A stretch of 7,746 bases of DNA from Patescibacteria group bacterium. Its GTDB lineage: Bacteria > Patescibacteriota > Microgenomatia > Levybacterales > UBA12049. Shown here piece by piece: positions 1-5,593 of this stretch. The notes below the pieces were generated by a model. That model did not search any database, was not told where the DNA came from, and saw only the letters and a program-made list of their open reading frames with translations. The stretch's first letter is position 1, and each line of letters starts with the position of its first letter. The stretch is taken from positions 1 to 7,746 of the forward strand of contig JAMCZG010000009.1 in NCBI GenBank assembly GCA_023485715.1, written 5' to 3'. The position numbers and the translations under genes are program-made.

Positions 1-27
1 TAGTATAATCTACTTATGGACGCTTTT
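1..27. repeat. Left arm of 27-bp perfect inverted repeat
   Basis: Positions 1-27 are the exact reverse complement of positions 517-543; the match stops at 28 versus 516. The outer limit is unknown because the arm begins at the first base of the window. The arm holds a copy of the -10 box, start codon and first four codons of the gene that starts at 528, in opposite orientation. Read on the plus strand it gives TATAAT (4-9), ATG (16-18) and a 12-codon frame that stops at 52-54. This looks like a copied gene start, not an independent gene. Confidence 0.95.
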
Positions 28-528
28 GTTTATAAATCGATCTACGTAGTTTAGATTTTCATCATAATTTAAAACATTAATGTTCAGGTTTTGGATGATT
101 TCGGAAAATTCGATAATATCGTCGATGCTTTTTTTGAGTTCACCGGAAATTGTTTTATCGTCGATTCTCTCGCAGAGTTTATTACCAGTGAACAGATCAG
201 TAATTAAATAAAAAAGATTACCAAAATATCCCGTGTCGAAATTTTTCGGGACCCAAAATTTTTGAGATCTTGATGCTAAATTATTAAATTCCTCATTCCA
301 AGCGTGTTCAATTTTAGTAACGGCGCTAATCCCTTCGGTCGTCGAAAGTTTTAAAAAAAGTTCACAATCCCCTTTTTTCAAAAACCCCACGACATGTCTT
401 GTTTCCTGCCAAAGTTTTTCAACATCATATTTTTTCTCAAAATACGATTTAACCTCATCAATATCCAATTTATTGCCCAAACGATAATCAAGAATTTTGC
501 CGTCGATTTTTACATTAAAAGCGTCCAT
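10..528 (-). CDS. N-lobe of a kinase-fold (aminoglycoside phosphotransferase-like) protein, truncated
   Basis: The frame gives 172 residues. I recognise a probable APH/choline-kinase-type N-lobe: a beta strand with a candidate ATP-binding lysine (K60 in ELFLKLS), a following helix with E79/E80 as candidate partner glutamates, and a hinge-like segment at 107-115 (YLITDLFTG). Family members are usually around 250-350 residues and continue into a C-lobe with an HGDxxxxN catalytic loop and a metal-binding Asp. None of that is present, so this product could not phosphorylate anything as written. The last five residues (KSVHK) and the stop are encoded by the inverted repeat at the window edge, so the true C-terminus has probably been lost. 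The start is ATG 526-528, with TATAAT six bases upstream and no Shine-Dalgarno. Substrate is unknown. The fold assignment rests on pattern recognition only; an unrelated alpha/beta protein is possible. Confidence 0.5.
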   Translation of the reverse strand: MDAFNVKIDGKILDYRLGNKLDIDEVKSYFEKKYDVEKLWQETRHVVGFLKKGDCELFLKLSTTEGISAVTKIEHAWNEEFNNLASRSQKFWVPKNFDTGYFGNLFYLITDLFTGNKLCERIDDKTISGELKKSIDDIIEFSEIIQNLNINVLNYDENLNYVDRFINKSVHK

Positions 529-543
529 AAGTAGATTATACTA
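517..543. repeat. Right arm of 27-bp perfect inverted repeat
   Basis: This is the partner of positions 1-27, with 489 bp between the arms. It spans the -10 box, the start codon and the first four codons of the minus-strand gene starting at 528, where these elements make functional sense. It is therefore more likely the original copy, with the arm at 1-27 derived from it. Confidence 0.95.
535..540 (-). promoter_or_regulatory. -10 box for the truncated kinase-like gene
   Basis: On the minus strand a perfect TATAAT ends six bases before the ATG at 528. A start site at the usual 6-7 nt past the -10 box would fall on the start codon, which predicts a leaderless mRNA. I see no convincing -35 box 16-18 bp upstream. 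Confidence 0.55.
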
Positions 544-578
544 AAAAGAGGCTGATTATTTATCTACCCTATAGTTAT

Positions 579-607
579 TTGCTTTTGACCGCCATTTGTG
601 CTATACT
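579..607 (+). promoter_or_regulatory. Extended -10 promoter for the DEAD-box helicase
   Basis: TATACT at 602-607 is preceded by TGC (599-601), an extended -10. A weak -35 (TTGCTT, 579-584) sits 17 bp upstream. Transcription would begin near 613-615, leaving about 160 nt of leader before the ATG at 777. Confidence 0.45.
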
Positions 608-620
608 TCTTGCAGAGTTT

Positions 621-643
621 GCAGATTAAAGTAATAAATCTGC
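621..643 (+). other. Stem-loop in the helicase leader, with a competing partner downstream
   Basis: Positions 621-627 (GCAGATT) pair with 637-643 (AATCTGC) around a 9-nt loop, very close to the predicted 5' end of the helicase mRNA. The right arm overlaps 640-647 (CTGCTTAA), which is an exact complement of 740-747 (TTAAGCAG) about 30 nt before the start codon. The two pairings share bases 640-643, so they exclude each other. No T-tract follows the first stem, so it is not a terminator. A regulatory role is speculative. Confidence 0.3.
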
Positions 644-730
644 TTAATTTGGACCGTTTTTAGACAAGATAAAGATAAATAACCTCAGAAATTCATTTTT
701 AAAAAGGTATCTTTTTCCTCTCACGACATC

Positions 731-755
731 CAGTTTTATTTAAGCAGTTTTATTT
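731..755. repeat. 11-bp direct repeat in the helicase leader
   Basis: CAGTTTTATTT occurs at 731-741 and again at 745-755, three bases apart, shortly before the helicase start. It could be replication slippage in AT-rich DNA or a paired RNA- or protein-binding site. The sequence does not decide. Confidence 0.5.
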
Positions 756-776
756 CTTTAATCGACACAGACAAAT

Positions 777-1955
777 ATGTATATACGTAATACTCACAGA
801 AGATTTAGGAGAAAGCCTTTTAAACCGGCACAGCCGAACATCGAACTTACGAGGCAAATCCGGTCGGTCGAGATCCAAAAAAAAGGAAAAGAAGCATACA
901 AAGAGGAACAGTATGTTCCGAGTAACGGCTTTGTCGATTTTCCTCTCGTTAAACAATTACAGGATAATATTTTATATAAGGGTTATACATCCCCATTGCC
1001 GATTCAGGACAAGGCGATCCCAAGCATTATTTCGGGACGAGACGTGATCGGCATAGCAAATACCGGAACGGGAAAAACTGCGGCTTTTCTTATTCCCCTT
1101 GTTAATAAGGTTTTTAATAACAATACGGAAAAGGTTTTAATCGTTGCTCCGACCCGCGAATTAGCATTACAGATTTACGAAGAATTACGCGGTTTTGCAA
1201 AGGGTTTAAGGATAAGGACAGTTCTTTGCATCGGCGGAATGAGCGCAGGAAGACAGCAAAACGATCTTAGGCAGAATTTTAATTTTGTTATCGGGACGCC
1301 GGGTCGCATAAAAGACCTTATCCAAAGGAATAATTTATATCTGTCTCAGTTTAGAAGCGTCGTTCTCGACGAGGCAGACAGGATGGTCGATATAGGCTTT
1401 ATTAACGATATTAAATATTTTATTTCCCTTCTTCCATCTGATCGCCAATCGCTTTTTTTCTCCGCGACAATTTCGTCAAAAGTTAAGGAAATTATTAAAA
1501 CATTTGTAAATGATCCGGTTACTGTGTCTGTTAAGGAGCAGGACATAACGGAAAATATTGATCAAAGCGTGGTTAAAGTTTTGGACAAACATAAAAAGGT
1601 AGACCAGCTACATGATTTATTAATACAAGAAGGTTTTGACAAAGTTCTAATTTTTGGGAGGACAAGATGGGGAATACAAAGGCTTACAAACGAACTTATT
1701 AAAAGAGGTTTTAAGGCGGGGGCGATTCACGGAAATAAAAACCAAAACCAGAGGCAAAAAACGCTTGATAAATTTAAAAAAGACGAAATTAAAATACTTT
1801 TAGCGACAGACGTCGCGTCCCGCGGTTTGGATATAGAAAACGTGAGCCACGTTATTAATTATGATATGCCCGCAACGTACGAAGATTATATCCATAGAAT
1901 CGGAAGGACAGGACGGGTAAACAAAAAAGGCGTCGCATTGACGTTTATTGAGTAG
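777..1955 (+). CDS. DEAD-box ATP-dependent RNA helicase
   Basis: This 392-residue protein should unwind or remodel RNA duplexes using ATP in the cytoplasm, typically in ribosome assembly or mRNA turnover. All core motifs are present in order: Q-motif region (F52 to Q77), Walker A ANTGTGKT (94-101), PTRELA (125-130), GG (153-154), TPGR (174-177), DEAD (198-201), SAT (229-231), ATDVASRGLD (343-352) and HRIGRTGR (373-380). The N-terminus is strongly basic (RNTHRRFRRKPFKP) and probably binds RNA. The chain ends only 12 residues after the last motif, so it lacks the long C-terminal tail of DeaD/CsdA-type proteins; it is closer to a minimal RhlE-like helicase, but I do not assign a specific symbol. 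There is no Shine-Dalgarno before the ATG. It is preceded by a long leader and faces typA tail to tail with a 3-nt gap. Confidence 0.95.
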   Translation: MYIRNTHRRFRRKPFKPAQPNIELTRQIRSVEIQKKGKEAYKEEQYVPSNGFVDFPLVKQLQDNILYKGYTSPLPIQDKAIPSIISGRDVIGIANTGTGKTAAFLIPLVNKVFNNNTEKVLIVAPTRELALQIYEELRGFAKGLRIRTVLCIGGMSAGRQQNDLRQNFNFVIGTPGRIKDLIQRNNLYLSQFRSVVLDEADRMVDIGFINDIKYFISLLPSDRQSLFFSATISSKVKEIIKTFVNDPVTVSVKEQDITENIDQSVVKVLDKHKKVDQLHDLLIQEGFDKVLIFGRTRWGIQRLTNELIKRGFKAGAIHGNKNQNQRQKTLDKFKKDEIKILLATDVASRGLDIENVSHVINYDMPATYEDYIHRIGRTGRVNKKGVALTFIE

Positions 1956-1958
1956 AAT

Positions 1959-3773
1959 TTATTTAATTCCTTGGGATTTTTTTCTTCTCTCTTCGATTTC
2001 GTCAAGAATTATTTTCCTTATCCGTATATTTTTAGGCGTAACTTCGACCAACTCATCGTCTCCGATGTATTCTAGCGCGTCTTCCAAATCCATAATTTTT
2101 GGGGTGTCAAAATGTTCGGAAACTCCCTCCCCTTTTGAGCGGTTGTTCGTGAGCTGTTTTGTTTTGCATACGTTTACTTTTATGTCTTCTTCCCTTGCGT
2201 TTTGCCCGATTACCTGGCCCTTATAAACTTCGACTGCAGGGCCGATGAAAAGAGTTCCCCTGTCCTGGGTATTTATTAGTCCGTAAAGATTTGTGACGCC
2301 TGAATCGTAGGCGACGAGCGAACCCTGTTCTTTTTGGCTCGTGTAACCTTTATCAACATCATATTTATAAAAGCTTATATCCATAATCCCTAAGCCCCGT
2401 GTATCGGTTGTAAATTCGCTTCGGTATCCAAACAAAGTTTTTGTGCTCGCGATAAATTCCATAAAGACAATATTTCCGTCGGCTTTCATATCCTGAAGCT
2501 CCGCGTGCCGTGCAAGCATTTTTTGCATGACTATTCCGCTCGATTCATCGGGAACTTCGATAAAAACTTTTTCGTAGGGAGTTAACTTTTCGCCGTTAAT
2601 TGTTTTATCGATAACTTTCGGCCGTCCTACTTGAAATTCATAACCTTCGCGTCGTAATCTTTCGATTAATATTGCCAGGTGTAATTCTCCCCTTCCCGAA
2701 ACGACCCAGCCACCACCTGCAGTATCGTCCTCCACTCTTAACGCAACGTCGGTTTCTAATTCTTTGTAAAGACGTGCCCTGATTTCTCTTCCGGTTTTAA
2801 ACTCCCCTTCTCGTCCTGCAAACGGGGAGTCGTTAACGATAAATTTAATCTGTATCGTCGGCTCCTCGATATCGATAACAGGTAACGCGGTCGGATTTAA
2901 TATATCCGTGATAGTCTCCCCGATAGTCGCATTTGGAATTCCGGTTACGGCGACAATATCTCCGACACCTGCGGACTGTGTTTCGACCCGGTCGAGCCCA
3001 AGGTACGTCATTAAAGAAGTCAATTTATATTTTTCGCTTTCCCCGATTCTATTTATATACATAACTTCCTGCCCGTTTTTTATGCTTCCGTTATAGATTC
3101 TTCCGATCGCGATCCTCCCTTTGTGCAAATCGTTTCCGATCGACGCGACCATCATTTGCAATGGCTTATTAATATCTCCAGAAGGTGCGGGAATGTGTTC
3201 TAAAATTGCGTCAAAAACCGGGGAAATATCTTTCATTTCATTTAAATTTTCATTCTCTCCTGCGACTCCCAATTTGGCGCTCGTGTAGACAATCGGAAAA
3301 TCAGCTGTTATGTCGTCTGCCCCTAGCTCAAAAAATAAATCAAGGGTTTTATCCAATACGTAAGGAATTCTCGCGTCGGGTCTGTCGACTTTATTTATAA
3401 CGACGATTATTTTTAGTTTCATCTCGAGCGCCTTTTTTAAAACAAACCGCGTCCTTGGCATCGGTCCTTCTTTTGCGTCGATTAACAAAAGACATCCGTC
3501 GGCCATTTTTAATACCCTTTCGACTTCCCCTGCGAAATCGGCGTGGCCCGGAGTGTCGATAATATTTATCTTTGTGGAATTCCAGATAACGGATGCATTT
3601 TTGGAAAAAATGGTGATCCCGCGTTCCTGTTCTAGCTCGTTACTGTCCATTATGAGCTTCCCTTGGGTATCCTTACTCAATTTTGTTTTCGATTGTTTTA
3701 AAAGCGCGTCGACAAGCGTCGTTTTTCCGTGGTCGACGTGGGCTATAATCGCAACGTTTCTAATATCTTTCAT
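1959..3773 (-). CDS. typA: Ribosome-associated GTPase TypA/BipA
   Basis: This 604-residue translational GTPase is close to the usual TypA length of about 605-615. In other bacteria TypA binds the ribosome at the elongation-factor site and assists large-subunit assembly, notably in the cold or under stress. GTP-binding motifs are clear: AHVDHGKT (11-18), RGITI with T54 (51-55), DTPGH (73-77), NKVD (127-130) and YTSAK (163-167), where many relatives have an Ala in place of the Thr. EF-Tu-type domain II and EF-G-type domain III/V regions follow, and the C-terminal end (ALEYIGDDELVEVTPKNIRI) is diagnostic for TypA. I place the start at 3773 because family members begin M-x-x-IRN just before the P-loop. 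A longer frame runs 31 codons further upstream, but it would cross the promoter and stem-loop and adds no conserved residues. Confidence 0.97.
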   Translation of the reverse strand: MKDIRNVAIIAHVDHGKTTLVDALLKQSKTKLSKDTQGKLIMDSNELEQERGITIFSKNASVIWNSTKINIIDTPGHADFAGEVERVLKMADGCLLLIDAKEGPMPRTRFVLKKALEMKLKIIVVINKVDRPDARIPYVLDKTLDLFFELGADDITADFPIVYTSAKLGVAGENENLNEMKDISPVFDAILEHIPAPSGDINKPLQMMVASIGNDLHKGRIAIGRIYNGSIKNGQEVMYINRIGESEKYKLTSLMTYLGLDRVETQSAGVGDIVAVTGIPNATIGETITDILNPTALPVIDIEEPTIQIKFIVNDSPFAGREGEFKTGREIRARLYKELETDVALRVEDDTAGGGWVVSGRGELHLAILIERLRREGYEFQVGRPKVIDKTINGEKLTPYEKVFIEVPDESSGIVMQKMLARHAELQDMKADGNIVFMEFIASTKTLFGYRSEFTTDTRGLGIMDISFYKYDVDKGYTSQKEQGSLVAYDSGVTNLYGLINTQDRGTLFIGPAVEVYKGQVIGQNAREEDIKVNVCKTKQLTNNRSKGEGVSEHFDTPKIMDLEDALEYIGDDELVEVTPKNIRIRKIILDEIEERRKKSQGIK

Positions 3774-3777
3774 AAAT

Positions 3778-3798
3778 AAAAAAACCGCCTCAAGCGGC
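3778..3798 (-). promoter_or_regulatory. Terminator-like stem-loop plus U-tract in the typA leader
   Basis: On the minus strand CCGC (3797-3794) pairs with GCGG (3788-3785) around a 5-nt loop; a G-U pair (3798 with 3784) can extend it. Seven U residues (3784-3778) follow directly and end 4 nt before the typA ATG. The predicted start site is at 3798-3799, so the mRNA would open with this hairpin. It has the form of a short intrinsic terminator oriented with typA, so it could attenuate typA, act as a 5' protective cap structure, or simply unwind poorly near the start codon. The stem is short and may terminate weakly. Confidence 0.45.
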
Positions 3799-3804
3799 AC
3801 AATA

Positions 3805-3813
3805 ATTATACCA
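3805..3813 (-). promoter_or_regulatory. Extended -10 promoter of typA
   Basis: On the minus strand the sequence reads TGGTATAAT: a perfect -10 (3810-3805) with the TGn extension (3813-3811). No recognisable -35 lies 17 bp upstream, which is typical of extended -10 promoters. The expected start site is near 3798, about 25 nt before the typA ATG. Confidence 0.6.
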
Positions 3814-3855
3814 AAAATAAAGACAGCGTGCTTTTTTGCAAAAGAGACGCTTGAA

Positions 3856-3867
3856 ATTGATATCAAT
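3856..3867. promoter_or_regulatory. 12-bp palindrome between divergent promoters, candidate operator
   Basis: ATTGATATCAAT is a perfect palindrome. It sits 8 bp upstream of the -35 box of the surface-protein gene (3876) and about 45 bp upstream of the typA -10 box. That is a natural place for a dimeric regulator to act on one or both divergent genes. No second copy was noticed in the window, and AT-rich palindromes of this size can arise by chance. Confidence 0.3.
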
Positions 3868-3875
3868 AATCTCCA

Positions 3876-3904
3876 TTGACAAAATAATTTTTTAGATTAA
3901 TACT
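3876..3904 (+). promoter_or_regulatory. Promoter of the surface-protein gene
   Basis: A consensus -35 (TTGACA, 3876-3881), a 17-bp spacer and a -10 of AATACT (3899-3904, four of six consensus positions) form the best two-box promoter in the window. Only seven bases separate the -10 box from the ATG at 3912, so transcription should start at or next to the first codon. Confidence 0.65.
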
Positions 3905-3911
3905 TTTACTA

Positions 3912-5552
3912 ATGGACGAAAATCCGAATAATCCTGTAAGTGGGAAGGAAAAATATGTAACCGCGATCGGTATCGGCGTAGTCCTAATCATAATAATCCT
4001 GCTTGTTTTTGGTATTTTATATTTTCGGAACAAAGGGACGAATAAAGCCGTTGTTGCCGGCGTCGGTTCGACGTCTCTAACCTCGATTTCCGGCTCTGTC
4101 GATTTAAACGGTGCAGTTCCGCAAGGATCTACGATCTCTATTTTGGCGCGTGAAATCGGTGATTCAAATTTCGCTACGGTCATTTCCGGAATTGTTCCGA
4201 TCGACGGGGCGGTTTGGAGCTGGAACGGTTCGCAAAAAGGTACAGCTTATGAAATTCAGGCGTTTTTAATGCAGGGCACAAATAAAATCGGCCAGTCGGA
4301 TTCGCAGGTCGTGGTTGCGCCCGCAGACGGAGAAGTATTAAGAATAAATTCGAACGCCGTTGTCCAAAATCCCCAAAAAGTAGCTCTTTCCGGCTCGATC
4401 GACCTGAACGGTTATGTGCCGGCCGGTGCGTCGATTAATATTTCGACCCGCAAAAGCGGAATATCCCAATTTTCGCCCGTTGTAACAGGACTCGCCGCAA
4501 CAGACGGCACTACTTGGAGTTGGAACCAGGCAAATTCTGGTGTAACATACGACATTCAAGCCTATTTAATCGTAAACGGCGCGACTGTTTCCCAGTCTAA
4601 AATTTTAACTACAGCAGCTCCTGCTTATAACGAGGTCTTAAGGATAAACTCCACGATCGCTCCTCCGGCCGGCGGGCAAACATTGGTTTCTCTTTCGGGA
4701 ATCATAAACCACAACGGTGTTATTCCGCAAAATAGTTCGTATTCGATCGCGACCCGCCAGACCGGGACGTCCCAATTTAACACCGTTTTAACAGGAATCC
4801 CGATCGCAGACAGCGCTTCCTGGAATTGGAACCAAGCCGCAAACGGGGTGTCTTACGATATGCAAGCTTATCTTGTGACAAACGGACAGGTCACGACATC
4901 TTCTCAGATAATCACGGCTGCTGCACCGGCGGCTAACGAAATTTTAACTATCAACGCCCAAACCCAACCCCCTGCTCCCCCTTCCGGTAACCTTACCAAT
5001 AATTGTGTTGGACAAAGCAACGGTTTGTGGCAAGTGCAGTTTACTTTTAACAATAATTCTGTCGTTCCAAGCGCCCAACAGTTTCTGTTTAATGTCGGTA
5101 ATTCAGGGGGTGGAAATCAAATGGTAAATAACACGACGACTCCCTCAAATCCGAATAACCCCGGATCTCAAACATACACGAGCGGCTATATATTCAACCA
5201 GGGACAGACTTATTACGCGCAATGGGCTTATTCAACGTGTTCGTCGTGTAATACTTTCTCTCCGTTCTCCCCGACACTGCAGTTTTATTGCAATCCTCCT
5301 CCGCCGACTAATACCCCCGCACCTACATCGACGCCGACAAACACGCCTGTCCCGACTAATACTCCTGTCCCGACGAATACGCCCGTCCCGACAGCTATTC
5401 CAACCCCGACCCCGACTTCTGTCCCCACCCCGACCCCGGTTTGCGTTCCGGACGGAGGGATATGCGTATTAAGTAGCGATTGTTGCGTTACAACTAGCCA
5501 ATGTATTTCATCAGGTGAAGACCCGACTCTTCGCTGTACCCCCGCAAATTAG
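3912..5552 (+). CDS. Membrane-anchored repeat surface protein with C-terminal knottin-like module
   Basis: I do not recognise a named family for this 546-residue protein. In order it shows a short charged N-terminus (1-14); one hydrophobic segment (about 15-38) that looks like an uncleaved signal anchor; three tandem ~100-residue repeats (about 55-149, 156-250, 257-350), each with an SG...NG opening, a W-x-W-N core, Y-[DE]-[IM]-Q-A-[FY]-L and an E-[VI]-L-x-IN end, likely beta-sandwiches; a different domain (360-460) with cysteines 365, 443, 446 and 460; a Pro/Thr stalk (461-510); and a final module (511-542) with six cysteines. All ten cysteines lie in the last 182 residues, which suits disulfides formed outside the cytoplasm. 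The likely role is surface display for adhesion or partner contact, but this is inference. The start is ATG 3912, seven bases after the -10 box, with no ribosome-binding site. It is transcribed divergently from typA. Confidence 0.85.
   Translation: MDENPNNPVSGKEKYVTAIGIGVVLIIIILLVFGILYFRNKGTNKAVVAGVGSTSLTSISGSVDLNGAVPQGSTISILAREIGDSNFATVISGIVPIDGAVWSWNGSQKGTAYEIQAFLMQGTNKIGQSDSQVVVAPADGEVLRINSNAVVQNPQKVALSGSIDLNGYVPAGASINISTRKSGISQFSPVVTGLAATDGTTWSWNQANSGVTYDIQAYLIVNGATVSQSKILTTAAPAYNEVLRINSTIAPPAGGQTLVSLSGIINHNGVIPQNSSYSIATRQTGTSQFNTVLTGIPIADSASWNWNQAANGVSYDMQAYLVTNGQVTTSSQIITAAAPAANEILTINAQTQPPAPPSGNLTNNCVGQSNGLWQVQFTFNNNSVVPSAQQFLFNVGNSGGGNQMVNNTTTPSNPNNPGSQTYTSGYIFNQGQTYYAQWAYSTCSSCNTFSPFSPTLQFYCNPPPPTNTPAPTSTPTNTPVPTNTPVPTNTPVPTAIPTPTPTSVPTPTPVCVPDGGICVLSSDCCVTTSQCISSGEDPTLRCTPAN
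4074..4961 (+). repeat. Three tandem ~100-residue coding repeats
   Basis: The units are roughly 4074-4358, 4377-4661 and 4680-4961. Landmarks recur with periods of 100 and 102 residues: VDLNG 63, IDLNG 163, INHNG 265; WSW 102, WSW 202, WNW 304; EVLRIN 141, EVLRIN 241, EILTIN 343. Units two and three share extra features (SQF, WNQA, TAAPA) that unit one lacks, so they probably come from the more recent duplication. The DNA has diverged well beyond simple tandem identity, so the duplications are old. Confidence 0.85.
5292..5441 (+). repeat. Pro/Thr-rich stalk with 18-bp PTNTPV repeats
   Basis: Residues 461-510 are almost only Pro, Thr, Asn, Ser and Val. Three in-frame PTNTPV units lie at 5334-5387, 18 bp each. 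Their DNA differs at synonymous sites (ACA/ACT/ACG for Thr, AAC/AAT for Asn), so the protein repeat outlasts the DNA repeat. Such stretches form extended, often glycosylated, spacers in secreted proteins. Here it separates the cysteine-containing domain from the C-terminal six-cysteine module. Confidence 0.85.
5442..5537 (+). other. Six-cysteine module with knottin-type spacing (protein domain)
   Basis: Residues 511-542 contain exactly six cysteines in the pattern C-x6-C-x5-CC-x5-C-x10-C, with the double cysteine in the middle (524-525). This C-C-CC-C-C layout is the framework of inhibitor-cystine-knot peptides, including many animal and plant toxins and inhibitors. The expected pairing would be 1-4, 2-5, 3-6. 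It lies at the tip of a long stalk, four residues from the C-terminus. The framework is visible; the fold and any binding activity are inferred. Confidence 0.55.
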
Positions 5553-5562
5553 AAGAAGAATT

Positions 5563-5585
5563 TATAATCTTTTTTGTGGTAAAAT
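5563..5585 (+). promoter_or_regulatory. gdhA: Two overlapping -10 elements for gdhA
   Basis: A perfect TATAAT (5563-5568) is followed after seven bases by an in-frame GTG (5576). Seventeen bases after its own first base comes an extended -10, TGGTAAAAT (5577-5585), followed after eight bases by the ATG at 5594. Either would give a leaderless mRNA. The second has the TGn extension also seen at typA and is the better promoter. Neither has a clear -35. The gap from the upstream stop codon is only 41 nt. Confidence 0.5.
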
Positions 5586-5593
5586 ATTTTGTT

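Noticed and set aside
16..54. 12-codon plus-strand open frame after TATAAT in the left repeat arm
   Set aside because: Its first four codons are a copy of the gene start at 528 and the rest is antisense to the kinase-like frame; there is no sign of a real peptide gene.
1..543. Small transposable element with terminal inverted repeats
   Set aside because: There is no transposase, no target-site duplication can be checked, and the right arm is the promoter and start of the enclosed gene, which fits a foldback copy better.
701..716. Hairpin AAAAAG-GTAT-CTTTTT in the helicase leader as a terminator
   Set aside because: The stem is six weak pairs with a single G-C and is easily expected by chance in AT-rich DNA.
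1948..2226. Plus-strand open frame over the 3' end of typA, and similar long frames opposite the other genes
   Set aside because: Their protein sequences are low-quality mirror translations of well-conserved genes and have no promoter or start context.
3774..3866. A 31-codon upstream extension of typA to an ATG at 3866
   Set aside because: It would place the stem-loop, U-tract and extended -10 promoter inside the coding region, and known TypA proteins begin right at the M-x-x-IRN segment.
5292..5441. CRISPR-like or noncoding tandem array
   Set aside because: The short periodicity is in frame and follows the Pro/Thr codon pattern; there are no spacers.
5553..5593. Terminator between the surface-protein gene and gdhA
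   Set aside because: A T-run exists at 5570-5575 but no stem precedes it; the region is better read as promoter sequence.
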